Below, in pieces: positions 1 to 6,123 of a stretch of 29,394 nt of DNA. Below the pieces are notes generated by a model that was not told the DNA's origin, searched no databases, and was given only the letters and a program-made list of their open reading frames with translations. The position numbers and the translations under genes were made by a program. The stretch is from a virus. The first letter of the stretch is position 1. Every line of letters begins with the position of its first letter. Location of the stretch: IMG/VR virus record IMGVR_UViG_3300028840_005945, positions 1 to 29,394 of that record. One strand, 5' to 3'.

Positions 1-456
1 CGCCTTCACCTTTCCCTCGGTCTTGATTTCCAGACCGCCGATTACTGGTTTGATGGAGGTTATGGCGGCCCGCTGGCCCGGGGTCAACGTGGCGGGGTCC
101 TTGATGGTCACGGGGGTGCGCAGGTTGCCCGCGTTGTCCGTGTAGTCCTGCCCAATCTCCACCATGTCCACGATGTCGGCCATTGCCAGGTCGGCCAGCC
201 GCTCGTCAATCTTTTCCAGCGTCAGCGTGCTCCGCTCCACCACCACCCGCTCCATCGTTTCAATGTACAGCCGAACGGTGGGGGCCGACAGCAGGTGCTC
301 GGCGCCGATCGGGTCGGGCGCCATCGCAAGCCCCGCCTCCTGGTACGCTTCAGCTGGTGGCATGCCCTGCAGGTACAGGTCAACGAACTCTATTTCCTTG
401 GCTTTCAGCGCCCTGCGCAGTCTTTCAAGCTTCTTTTGGATGTTTTCATCGTTCAT
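1..456 (-). CDS. Terminase small subunit (partial, runs off left edge)
   Basis: This minus-strand frame is open from an ATG at 456 to the window edge (152 codons, no stop). The N-terminal half has the Terminase_2-type pattern: an LKAKEIEFVDLYLQG stretch, then AEAYQEAG, then LLSAPTVRLYIE, as in small terminase subunits with an N-terminal helix-turn-helix. By family knowledge the protein binds the packaging site on phage DNA and delivers it to the large subunit at the portal. A GGAG lies just upstream of the ATG. The gene is divergent from all others in the window and lies about 12.9 kb from the large terminase at 13319. In most phages the two genes are adjacent and co-directional. Plus-strand open frames over the same bases are compositional shadows. 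The C-terminus is missing, so the portal/TerL-binding part cannot be judged. Confidence 0.8.
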   Translation of the reverse strand, partial: MNDENIQKKLERLRRALKAKEIEFVDLYLQGMPPAEAYQEAGLAMAPDPIGAEHLLSAPTVRLYIETMERVVVERSTLTLEKIDERLADLAMADIVDMVEIGQDYTDNAGNLRTPVTIKDPATLTPGQRAAITSIKPVIGGLEIKTEGKVKA

Positions 457-492
457 ATCTCCATTGTAATCTCGGGGGGTTGGGCGGGCAAC

Positions 493-551
493 ATTAAAAT
501 ATTTAATTTTGCACTTGCGAATACTGGTAAAAATATGCACACTGGTACGCA
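493..551 (+). promoter_or_regulatory. Divergent intergenic region with promoter-like boxes
   Basis: An AT-rich gap separates the minus-strand terminase gene from the plus-strand operon. It holds an inverted repeat (ATTAAA at 493-498, TTTAAT at 502-507). It also holds a motif TACTGGTAAAAATAT (522-536) that recurs at 9172-9186 (one base changed) and 9313-9327 (one base changed). Read as a promoter, CTGGTA (524-529), a 16-nt spacer and TACGCA (546-551) match the spacing of the other two copies. The -10 box is poor, so this is inferred from recurrence and position. Confidence 0.4.
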
Positions 552-557
552 GGTTTC

Positions 558-569
558 AACGAAAGGGAA
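558..569 (+). promoter_or_regulatory. Extended RBS motif AACGAAAGGGAA, copy 1
   Basis: The motif lies six nucleotides from a GTG at 575. The same 12-mer occurs at 10417-10428 and 11405-11416, and shorter forms at 1936, 2610 and 3544, always just before a start codon. The GAAAGG core can pair with a CCUUUC 16S 3' end. Its exact antisense is in the hairpin loop at 11654-11671. This copy decides the choice of GTG 575 over the internal ATG at 659. Confidence 0.6.
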
Positions 570-574
570 GCCCA

Positions 575-826
575 GTGACATGCGACATGATGTATGATGA
601 CGACGGCAAGTTGTTGCTGGCCGTGTGTTACAGGAGGCGAATCAACAAGGAGGCTATTATGGCGTGCATGGAACACGTGTGCAATGACTGCGGTCATGCA
701 ATTTTCAACAACGAGGCCGGACCCATGGGATGCCCCAAGTGCGGCGGCGACATGAACCGCTATTTTGATGAGGCCTATGATGACCATGGCGACGACTACT
801 ATGACGGGGACGAGGAATACGAATGA
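575..826 (+). CDS. Small zinc-ribbon protein with acidic tail
   Basis: I place the start at GTG 575 (83 residues) because the AACGAAAGGG leader sits at standard spacing. An internal in-frame ATG at 659 has an AAGGAGG six bases upstream and would give a 55-residue form, so two isoforms are possible. Two Cys pairs, CNDC and CPKC, about 18 residues apart form a likely zinc ribbon. They are followed by a very acidic tail rich in Asp, Glu and Tyr. The end overlaps the next start as ATGA. Function unknown; nucleic-acid or protein binding is the usual role of such ribbons, but that is an inference. Confidence 0.65.
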   Translation: MTCDMMYDDDGKLLLAVCYRRRINKEAIMACMEHVCNDCGHAIFNNEAGPMGCPKCGGDMNRYFDEAYDDHGDDYYDGDEEYE

Positions 827-1245
827 GTGGCAAAGCCACATCAAAAAACAAATATGGCAAGAAGCCCAAATTGAGATGTCTGGCCTATTACCCCAGGGAT
901 GCGGAGGGCGATGGGGGGCGGTGCTGTTTACCGCAGGGGCATGATGGCAAGCACCGCACCTCTGGTTCTGTGGAATGGATTGAGTTCAGCGATGCACACG
1001 CCGAATGGTTGCATCCTAACACTAACGGCAAGGACGCCAGAATTTCCGAATTAATGGATGCCCTGGCTCTTGAAAAAAAGCGTGCGGCAACATGGAGGCT
1101 ACTTGCGAAGAAACTTTTCCGATTCAAGCACAAACAGAACAACGGCCTTTGCTCCGACTGCTCCGAAAAGTGGAAATGTGACACATACATCGGAGGGCGC
1201 CGGGCCAATTACTGCATCCAATGGCGCACAAAAGGGGACACATGA
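823..1245 (+). CDS. Hypothetical Cys-rich protein
   Basis: A 140-residue protein starting at an ATG that overlaps the previous stop (ATGA). The N-terminal part has a Cys, then a CC pair, then GHDGKH, resembling the C-x(n)-C-x(n)-GHxGxH pattern found in many small phage proteins and suggestive of metal binding. The middle is a Lys/Arg-rich helix. The C-terminal part has a second Cys group (CSDC, KCD, YC) ending near a Trp. I do not recognise a named family. It belongs to a coupled chain of small Cys-rich genes. Confidence 0.65.
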   Translation: MSGKATSKNKYGKKPKLRCLAYYPRDAEGDGGRCCLPQGHDGKHRTSGSVEWIEFSDAHAEWLHPNTNGKDARISELMDALALEKKRAATWRLLAKKLFRFKHKQNNGLCSDCSEKWKCDTYIGGRRANYCIQWRTKGDT

Positions 1246-1559
1246 CACAGGCCATCTGCACCAGGGTCAATTCGGCGTCTATAGGGCCACTGCTCAACCG
1301 CCTGCAGGTTGAAACGAATGCCATGTGGAGGACAGGGCGACATCTGATTGAAGGCCCCTACGGGGTAGATATTGGGCGCATCGACCTGCTGGCGTTCGAC
1401 CCGTTGCCCCACCCCGATTACGGCAACAGATGCGGCCTGTGTTGCAGTGGTGTAAGGTACAGGGAAAAATACAAGCTAGTAACCCCCAACGAGTTCGTCC
1501 GCCAGGTGGCGCTGGCCACGGCGCTGGACATGAAAATTGAAATGAAGTTTATCATATGA
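1242..1559 (+). CDS. Hypothetical protein
   Basis: 105 residues from ATG 1242, which overlaps the previous stop as ATGA and has AAAGGGG upstream. A longer start at 1221 is possible but lies inside the preceding gene. The protein has a CGLCC cluster near residue 70 and otherwise no motif I recognise. It ends in ATGA overlap with the next gene, so it is probably translated as part of the same coupled chain. Confidence 0.6.
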   Translation: MTQAICTRVNSASIGPLLNRLQVETNAMWRTGRHLIEGPYGVDIGRIDLLAFDPLPHPDYGNRCGLCCSGVRYREKYKLVTPNEFVRQVALATALDMKIEMKFII

Positions 1560-1780
1560 CCATTGAAGGCTTTATATTCCACGTCTGCATGGTGTTGTCG
1601 CTCCTCTGGTGTGCGGCGTTGGGGTACTTCCTGCACCGGTATTTAATCACATTGGATATCATTTTACTTGGTGGAATGTTTTGGTCTTTGGTTGGATGGG
1701 TTTATTGCCTGTGCATTGGTATTATTTTGGCCAACCATCTTGAAAAAATGAAGGTTGTTATGAAAGGCGGCGAGCGATGA
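1556..1780 (+). CDS. Small membrane protein, two predicted TM helices
   Basis: 74 residues, start overlapping the previous stop as ATGA. Two hydrophobic stretches, at about residues 5-24 and 33-58, are separated by a short segment containing HRY. The C-terminus is positively charged (Lys-rich, ending GGER). Base composition is clearly AT-richer than in the structural genes. Size and topology would suit a holin or a membrane accessory protein, but the endolysin is 4.8 kb away and no holin family is recognised, so no function is assigned. Confidence 0.65.
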   Translation: MTIEGFIFHVCMVLSLLWCAALGYFLHRYLITLDIILLGGMFWSLVGWVYCLCIGIILANHLEKMKVVMKGGER

Positions 1781-1878
1781 GTGGATATCCTAGACCGTGG
1801 TACAGGTGCGACTATTGTGGGAGATTAATATTCGCATGTAGATGTTGGATAGTGAAGCGGCTGAAAGGCGGTGAGTGA
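1777..1878 (+). CDS. 33-residue Cys-rich microprotein
   Basis: Starts with an ATG that overlaps the previous stop (ATGA). It has CDYC followed by CRC, a compact possible zinc-binding knuckle, in a Trp- and Arg-rich sequence. It ends GGE, much like the preceding gene's GGER. Its place between tightly coupled genes is the main support. Confidence 0.45.
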   Translation: MSGYPRPWYRCDYCGRLIFACRCWIVKRLKGGE

Positions 1879-1890
1879 TGGTTGCGGCAC

Positions 1891-1959
1891 ATGGCTAAGA
1901 AACTAATAGGGACATTTGATGGCGATTTGTCAACCAACGAAAGGAGACGAGTGGCGTGA
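1891..1959 (+). CDS. 22-residue micro-ORF (possible leader)
   Basis: An ATG at 1891 opens a short frame whose stop overlaps the next ATG as TGATG (1957-1961). The frame reads through the motif CCAACGAAAGG at 1934-1944. Translating it would place a ribosome across the next gene's leader, so it could be a coupling leader rather than a functional peptide. Support is positional only. Confidence 0.3.
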   Translation: MAKKLIGTFDGDLSTNERRRVA

Positions 1960-2150
1960 TGTTTGATATTAAAAGCGCCTGGCGCGGATTATGTGTATAT
2001 AAGCCATTTGCCAACAAAATAAATTATGGAATTCGCATCAAGTGGTTCGGGCGTTGTTGGTTTGAGTTGTGGACTCCCGTGTGGCATGAGAACCGAGGTC
2101 CATACATCAGCATAGGACTATGGTTTATTGCGTTTTATAGGGGTTATTGA
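1959..2150 (+). CDS. Hypothetical small phage protein
   Basis: 63 residues from ATG 1959; a GTG at 1956 immediately before it is an alternative. AAAGGAG lies upstream as part of the recurring CCAACGAAAGG leader. The protein is rich in Trp, Phe and Tyr and ends GPYISIGLWFIAFYRGY, a type of tail I associate with small uncharacterised phage proteins. It has no Cys pairs forming a ribbon. Function unknown. AT-rich like its neighbours. Confidence 0.55.
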   Translation: MFDIKSAWRGLCVYKPFANKINYGIRIKWFGRCWFELWTPVWHENRGPYISIGLWFIAFYRGY

Positions 2151-2158
2151 GCCGAGCG

Positions 2159-2314
2159 ATGACGCAACTGGAATTGCCACTGTCGAGGAGTTGCGCCACA
2201 TGCCGCCACACGTATGAGCGAGTCCTGGACGGTCGATGCTGGCATTGTTATTACCGCCCCATGCCGGATGACGAGCGATGGGGCTACACGGATAGATGGG
2301 AGGCGAAGGAATGA
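2159..2314 (+). CDS. 51-residue zinc-ribbon microprotein
   Basis: ATG at 2159 in a GAGCGATGA context, the same junction seen at 1774 and 2625. It encodes a CATC pair and a CWHC pair 11 residues apart, the layout of a very small zinc ribbon, followed by a charged tail. The stop overlaps the next ATG as ATGA (2311-2314). Confidence 0.5.
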   Translation: MTQLELPLSRSCATCRHTYERVLDGRCWHCYYRPMPDDERWGYTDRWEAKE

Positions 2315-2631
2315 AACACATAGTTATTCAAATAGACGTTGACGGGGATTCGTGTGAGGGTTGTGACCTGTATCAATATTCAGCGTATCTGAATCAGTCG
2401 ATGTGTTCGGTTTTTGGCATGCGTATTGATCTCGATGAAAACGAAAATCCCCAACGCCTCCCCGAATGCCTAGCGGCTGAGATTTCCATTGAATGTGGAA
2501 CATGTAATTATTTTGGACAAAATGATTGTGATACATGCCATTGTGACTTAGCGGGGTTTGATGGTGAGCAATGCAGGGGCGATAACAGCTACAAACACTG
2601 GACCCCACCAACGAAAGGATACGAGCGATGA
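2311..2631 (+). CDS. Hypothetical Cys-rich protein
   Basis: 106 residues from ATG 2311 in ATGA overlap with the previous gene and with GGCGAAGGA upstream. A short extension to 2296 is possible. It has at least nine cysteines: CEGC near residue 16, one near 32, CGTC near 68, then three closely spaced and one near the end. These suggest a multi-metal or disulphide-rich fold. The last codons carry the CCAACGAAAGG leader motif for a following micro-ORF. No family recognised. Confidence 0.6.
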   Translation: MKHIVIQIDVDGDSCEGCDLYQYSAYLNQSMCSVFGMRIDLDENENPQRLPECLAAEISIECGTCNYFGQNDCDTCHCDLAGFDGEQCRGDNSYKHWTPPTKGYER

Positions 2632-2663
2632 GCATAGCAAAGCTCCCATACTTGAAAACCTGA
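2628..2663 (+). CDS. 11-residue micro-ORF
   Basis: An ATG overlapping the stop of the previous gene, nine bases after CCAACGAAAGG, opens an 11-codon frame (MSIAKLPYLKT). It may be a terminal peptide of the operon or simply a fortuitous frame. Listed because it has the same leader motif and junction as the real genes. Confidence 0.2.
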   Translation: MSIAKLPYLKT

Positions 2664-2664
2664 A

Positions 2665-2708
2665 GTTGCATTTTTAAATCTTTGCTTCTTGCATTGCGTT
2701 TTTAAATG
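2665..2708 (+). promoter_or_regulatory. AT-rich direct repeats before second operon
   Basis: Two near-identical elements occur: TTGCATTTTTAAAT at about 2666-2679 and TTGCGTTTTTAAAT at about 2694-2707. The second, with its preceding GCA, is almost repeated at 11352-11370 (GCATTGCGTTTTTTAATTG), again in a gap before a new gene run. This is the only gap between the two gene chains, so a promoter or regulator site is likely. No clear -35/-10 pair is visible. Confidence 0.4.
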
Positions 2709-3023
2709 TGCCAATATCCACCCATGTTCATAAATCGCACCTACATCAAGACCATTCTGGCGGGGTTGCCGCAACCCGAGGACCGCACCGAGAAGGCGCT
2801 GGCCGCCCGCCAGGGCATCACGTACCCCACCTACTGGCGCAGGTGCAAGCGGGGCATCTGGAAACAGGAACAACTGCAGGGGCTGGCCGCCACGCTGTCC
2901 GACATATCTGGGCGCAACGTGGAGGTGTGGGACATAGCGGTGTGCGGAAAGTGCGGGCGCAACCTGTACAACCCGACGGGAACAATCGTCGTGCATTGCC
3001 CCAGGTGCGAGGTGCCGCTATGA
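2706..3023 (+). CDS. Putative HTH protein with C-terminal zinc ribbon
   Basis: 105 residues if started at ATG 2706, or 99 from ATG 2724. Neither has a good Shine-Dalgarno, and the ATG at 2706 overlaps the repeat element, which could mean a leaderless message. Residues about 25-70 (AARQGITYPTYWRRCKRGIW and following) look like a helix-turn-helix with a basic recognition helix. A zinc ribbon follows (CGKC and CPRC). It is first in the coupled chain running to 6365, a usual position for a regulator. The DNA-binding role is inferred from motif shape only. Confidence 0.6.
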   Translation: MCQYPPMFINRTYIKTILAGLPQPEDRTEKALAARQGITYPTYWRRCKRGIWKQEQLQGLAATLSDISGRNVEVWDIAVCGKCGRNLYNPTGTIVVHCPRCEVPL

Positions 3024-3286
3024 ACGACGAAAAGCGCAACGCCCTGGATAATAAGGACTTGGGCGCGATACTTGACGACCTGGAGGCGCTGACGCTGTTC
3101 GACGCTGGGGCCATGCTGGAAACCATCATACCCCGCAACAGCGCCCCGCTGATTTTCGACATATTGACCAAGGCGACCCGCATAGCAGCCTTTGCCGTGT
3201 TCAACGAGCGCAAGGCCACCCTCTACATACTGCGGCGTCTGCTGGCCCGGGTGGAGGCATTGGAGGGCAACCATGAGCGAAATTAG
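3020..3286 (+). CDS. Hypothetical helical protein
   Basis: 88 residues, start in ATGA overlap with the preceding gene. The sequence looks almost wholly alpha-helical, with leucine/alanine-rich segments and a hydrophobic middle (APLIFDILTKATRIAAFAVF) too polar at its edges to be a sure membrane segment. It ends with a short heptad-like stretch. No family recognised. It overlaps the next gene by 14 bases. Confidence 0.6.
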   Translation: MNDEKRNALDNKDLGAILDDLEALTLFDAGAMLETIIPRNSAPLIFDILTKATRIAAFAVFNERKATLYILRRLLARVEALEGNHERN

Positions 3287-3563
3287 ACGCTGGGTATTAC
3301 GCTCCGACACGGTGGCCGAGGAGGCCAGTCTGGCCCCCGGGGACGTTTGCAAGGGGCGGGAGTACTGGAGCAAGGGCACTAGGTTGTGCAAGGCGGTGGA
3401 GGTGGAAAGGCTGGAGGCCAAGTTCGCCGAATCGTGCCAGCTGAACGCCGAACTGAGCGGGCGGGACATTGACCAGCGGATGGAGATTGAGGAACTGCAG
3501 ACCAGAAACAACCGCCTGCGGGCGGAGGTGGCGGACCTGCAGAAACGAAAGGGTAACCAGTGA
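3273..3563 (+). CDS. Coiled-coil protein
   Basis: 96 residues from ATG 3273, with GGAGG eight bases upstream inside the previous gene. Roughly residues 45-92 form a strong coiled coil (VERLEAKF, then IEELQTRNNRLRAEVADLQ). The N-terminal part is short and basic. The last codons contain AACGAAAGGG (3544-3553), the leader for the next gene. Possibly a structural or scaffolding accessory protein; unassigned. Confidence 0.6.
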   Translation: MSEIRRWVLRSDTVAEEASLAPGDVCKGREYWSKGTRLCKAVEVERLEAKFAESCQLNAELSGRDIDQRMEIEELQTRNNRLRAEVADLQKRKGNQ

Positions 3564-3970
3564 GCAAGCGAAAGAAGACCCTGGCCGAAAAGATTTTGGG
3601 TGGCAAGCGGAACCGCATCACCAGGTACACGGTTAACAAGGGCGGCAAATTGTCCGCCTCGAGAACTGGCTGGGTGTGCATGGCCAGGGATGTGGAGCGC
3701 GTGGAAAACCTGATAGCCGTGCGGGACCACGACAACAAGCGACTGCGGGGGGCCGCCAACAAGTTGGAGGCTGTTAACGCCAAGTTGGCCAGCGCCCTGG
3801 AGGCCACCCGAACGGAGATGCTGGAATACAAGGCCATCATGAAGGATGCGATGGACCTGCTGGGGGCGTACGGCGAGAACGAGGGTGAGCTTGTGGAAAA
3901 GATACGGAACGCCTGTAACGGGACCGGCTATTGGGGGCGGCTCTGGCGGGCGTTGCTGGGGCGACAATGA
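3560..3970 (+). CDS. Hypothetical helical/basic protein
   Basis: 136 residues from a GTG overlapping the previous stop as GTGA, six bases after AACGAAAGGG. The first 40 residues are strongly basic and may bind nucleic acid. Residues about 45-95 form a coiled coil. The C-terminus has a short amphipathic segment rich in Trp and Leu. No family recognised. Like its neighbour it is helical, so the two may partner; that is an inference from order. Confidence 0.6.
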   Translation: MSKRKKTLAEKILGGKRNRITRYTVNKGGKLSASRTGWVCMARDVERVENLIAVRDHDNKRLRGAANKLEAVNAKLASALEATRTEMLEYKAIMKDAMDLLGAYGENEGELVEKIRNACNGTGYWGRLWRALLGRQ

Positions 3971-4116
3971 GCAAAATTGAAAACATTTTTCTTTGGATTT
4001 ATTTGGGAATCACGGCCCTTTCAATACTGAGTATTATTTGGCTTGGCATAAAATTGTGCCAGCATCCCGAATTCATATGGCGTGAACATGAGCAAGAAAA
4101 AAATCACAACGACTGA
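3967..4116 (+). CDS. 49-residue single-TM protein
   Basis: ATG in ATGA overlap with the previous gene. One hydrophobic segment spans residues about 6-28, followed by a His/Glu/Lys-rich tail. It is AT-richer than its neighbours. A small bitopic membrane protein of this kind could be a holin or accessory lysis protein, but nothing beyond topology supports that. Confidence 0.55.
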   Translation: MSKIENIFLWIYLGITALSILSIIWLGIKLCQHPEFIWREHEQEKNHND

Positions 4117-4390
4117 CCAGAAGTGCACCGACTGCGGGAAGATGTGCGACCCGCTGTTGCTGTATCCGTTGCCGATAGACAAGTGGCAACGCAAGATGAC
4201 CAAAGAGGAACTCGAGGCCGAGCGCCTGCGCCACAAGGAGGCCCGGCGACTGGGCGGCAACGCCCTGCGGGATTTCAATAAAAAAGCCAGGGCCACCAGG
4301 AAGGCCAGAATCTGTCCAGATTGCCTGAAGCGGTGGCGCAAGGCGGCGCAACAACAACAGAACAAAATGAAGGAACAGGGGCTGAATTGA
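4088..4390 (+). CDS. Putative zinc-binding protein
   Basis: 100 residues from ATG 4088, with an alternative GTG at 4082. It overlaps the previous gene by 29 bases. CTDC plus a third Cys three residues later near the N-terminus and a CPDC pair near residue 79 suggest one zinc site closed over a long basic helical insert (Glu/Arg/Lys-rich). The C-terminus is Gln/Lys-rich. The layout resembles small HNH-like or zinc-finger accessory proteins but no catalytic HNH is present. Unassigned. Confidence 0.6.
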   Translation: MSKKKITTTDQKCTDCGKMCDPLLLYPLPIDKWQRKMTKEELEAERLRHKEARRLGGNALRDFNKKARATRKARICPDCLKRWRKAAQQQQNKMKEQGLN

Positions 4391-4788
4391 AACCGCTGAC
4401 CAGGCAACAGACGCGGATGATGGATTACCTGGTAACGCGGTTCGTGGAGCACCTGCAGGCGCCCACACTGAGAGAGATTGGCGAACACATGGGCGTGACC
4501 AGCACCAACGCCACCAATGACATGCTGAAGTGTCTGGAGCGCAAGGGCTATATTCGGCGACCCCAAGCTGGCGTATCAAGGGGTATACAAATAACCCCAG
4601 GCGCCCGCCTGCACTACGGCCTTTTTTTCGGGGCCAGCAAGGCGGCCAGAGACCTGGCGGAACTGGTGCATTTCATGACGCAAGACGCCGGGCCAAGCGA
4701 TAGGCTAGTGGTGGAACCGCAGACTGTGCAACTGTTGCGGGCCAGGGCGGTGCTGATACTGGAGGGCAAGAATGCCGAAGAAGCGTGA
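4387..4788 (+). CDS. LexA-like winged-helix DNA-binding protein
   Basis: 133 residues from a TTG start that overlaps the previous stop as TTGA and has AGGGG upstream. Residues 1-70 match the LexA N-terminal DNA-binding domain: LTRQQ at the start, APTLREIGEHMGVTS as the helix-turn-helix, a CLERKGYIRR recognition/turn segment, and a wing. No S24 peptidase domain with Ser-Lys dyad follows; the C-terminal half is an unrelated helical segment. It is therefore probably a non-cleavable regulator acting on phage promoters. The target and sign of regulation are unknown. Confidence 0.7.
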   Translation: MKPLTRQQTRMMDYLVTRFVEHLQAPTLREIGEHMGVTSTNATNDMLKCLERKGYIRRPQAGVSRGIQITPGARLHYGLFFGASKAARDLAELVHFMTQDAGPSDRLVVEPQTVQLLRARAVLILEGKNAEEA

Positions 4789-4819
4789 ACTGATAGCGGT
4801 GGTGATTGGCGTGGGTTAG
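4772..4819 (+). CDS. 15-codon ORF ending in amber, in frame with the next CDS
   Basis: ATG 4772 has a strong GGAGGG six bases upstream and overlaps the end of the LexA-like gene. It reads 15 codons to a TAG at 4817-4819. The frame then continues without another stop into the CDS at 4841. This may be the true 5' end of that gene, cut by a nonsense mutation, a sequencing error or a readthrough site. TAG ends several other genes here, so wholesale TAG reassignment is unlikely. Confidence 0.35.
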   Translation: MPKKRELIAVVIGVG

Positions 4820-4840
4820 GAGACGTTCCATTATTATCTG

Positions 4841-5059
4841 ATGGATGTTCGCCTGCCCGACTGGGTGCTCGAGTTGGTGCCGGACGCCTTGGACTGGCGG
4901 CCGGTGCAGAGCATATACGTGGACCAGAAGACAAACATGCCGCGCCGTATAGCGGTGACTTTAACCAACGGGCATTCGGTTGACTACACGGGGGCGCAGG
5001 TGGCGGAGTTCTACAACGTGGCGCCCATGGCCGAGCGGCTGGGGAGGGACGGTGCGTAG
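4841..5059 (+). CDS. Hypothetical protein (72 residues as called)
   Basis: ATG 4841 has only a distant AGGAG (18 bases away), a weak start. The better start is the ATG at 4772 in the same frame, separated by an amber codon at 4817; without it the protein would be 95 residues with the amber position decoded. Sequence VTLTNGHSVDYTGAQVAEFYNV suggests a small beta-rich fold. The stop overlaps the next gene. No family recognised. Confidence 0.5.
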   Translation: MDVRLPDWVLELVPDALDWRPVQSIYVDQKTNMPRRIAVTLTNGHSVDYTGAQVAEFYNVAPMAERLGRDGA

Positions 5060-5276
5060 GATACTTCGCCATTACAGCCTTCGCAACCTGCCTACATACC
5101 CCGTCTATCTGTGCGTGGAGACGTTCATAGGCATGCTGGCGGCGGTCATGAACTGGCCGATCGCCAAGGCCAGGGCGCACGTGCATGGGGAAATAAGGGC
5201 CGGGAGGTATGACCCATATTACAGCGAAAAGATTGACCCTACGGAACCATGGAGGACCAGGGTGATGGGAATATGA
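5052..5276 (+). CDS. Hypothetical protein
   Basis: 74 residues from GTG 5052 with GGAGGG four bases upstream. It overlaps the previous gene by eight bases and the next by ATGA. The N-terminus is basic. The centre (VYLCVETFIGMLAAVMNW) is hydrophobic but holds a Glu, so a membrane segment is doubtful. The C-terminus is Tyr- and Glu-rich. No family recognised. Confidence 0.55.
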   Translation: MRRILRHYSLRNLPTYPVYLCVETFIGMLAAVMNWPIAKARAHVHGEIRAGRYDPYYSEKIDPTEPWRTRVMGI

Positions 5277-5485
5277 GACGCAACACGATAGAGGCCTGGT
5301 GGCAGTGCGCGGGGTGCGCCGCGCAACTGGATGACGACGTGGTGCCCAAGGTGTGCCCGCATTGCGCCTGCTACGACATACGGCTGAACATATCAATCAA
5401 CTTGCCCGGGGTGACGGCGCGGGATATTATTGGGGTGATAGCGGATTACTACAGGTACAAAGAGGAATTTAGCGACGGGGGCTAA
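5273..5485 (+). CDS. Small zinc-ribbon protein
   Basis: 70 residues, start in ATGA overlap with the preceding gene. CAGC and CPHC pairs about 16 residues apart form a plausible zinc ribbon at residues 12-33. A beta-like NISINL segment and a helical DIIGVIADYYRYKEEF tail follow. It is one of several ribbon proteins in this arm. Confidence 0.6.
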   Translation: MRRNTIEAWWQCAGCAAQLDDDVVPKVCPHCACYDIRLNISINLPGVTARDIIGVIADYYRYKEEFSDGG

Positions 5486-5487
5486 CT

Positions 5488-6123
5488 ATGGGAACGGGAT
5501 TGGCGTTCGCGGTGGACAGGGTGGCGGGGCTGGAGATGGATGGCCGCAGGCGGTTCGAGTACATAGAGCGGAGGCGGACGCCGTACGAGGCGCAAAGGGA
5601 CGACTTCGAGCAAGAGTTCGGGGTGCTTTTGCCCGATTACAGGCTGTTGGGGCACTACGGTGACAGGGGCGACGTGCGGGCGTTGTGCAAAAGAGTGCAC
5701 GCCGTCGTCAAATTCGCCGACACCAGCTACGTGGAGTTCGAGTTTCTGCCAGGTTTTTTGACTGATTTGGCCAGCGTGCCCCGGGCCTTCAGGGGGTTCG
5801 TGGACAACGACGACGACCGCCTGGTGCTGGCTGTGCTGATACATGATTACCTGTTCAGCACCCACGGCCTGCCCTTCGCCTACGCCAACGAGCTATTGTA
5901 CCAGGTGGCCCGACAGTGCGGGTACCCCAGGCGCAAGGCGTGGCTGGCTTTGGTGTCCGTATCCAGCCCCGTGGGGCTGTACAGGTGGCGCAAGAACACA
6001 AGGCGGGGCGGGTACAGCCGCCAGCGGGCGCAGATGCTTTTGCCCCGCCCCGTGAAGATTGACGGCAAATGGTACGGCGACCTGCCACTGGTGGGCGACC
6101 GGCCGGGACAGGAGCAGACATGA
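5488..6123 (+). CDS. DUF1353 family protein
   Basis: 211 residues from ATG 5488. The centre carries the hallmark DUF1353 pattern: FLTDLASVPRAFRG (about residues 92-105) followed by VLAVLIHDYLFSTHG (about 113-127), with the conserved Asp, Ser-Val-Pro and His-Asp. DUF1353 proteins are common in phages, often near lysis or tail genes; their biochemical role is not established. The conserved His-Asp suggests metal binding or catalysis (inference). The C-terminus is Arg-rich. It is followed with ATGA overlap by a small gene and then the endolysin. Confidence 0.75.
   Translation: MGTGLAFAVDRVAGLEMDGRRRFEYIERRRTPYEAQRDDFEQEFGVLLPDYRLLGHYGDRGDVRALCKRVHAVVKFADTSYVEFEFLPGFLTDLASVPRAFRGFVDNDDDRLVLAVLIHDYLFSTHGLPFAYANELLYQVARQCGYPRRKAWLALVSVSSPVGLYRWRKNTRRGGYSRQRAQMLLPRPVKIDGKWYGDLPLVGDRPGQEQT

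Noticed and set aside
164-597. Several plus-strand open frames over the left edge
   Set aside because: They are antisense shadows of the small terminase frame on the minus strand, which matches a family pattern; the plus-strand frames match none and lack ribosome sites.
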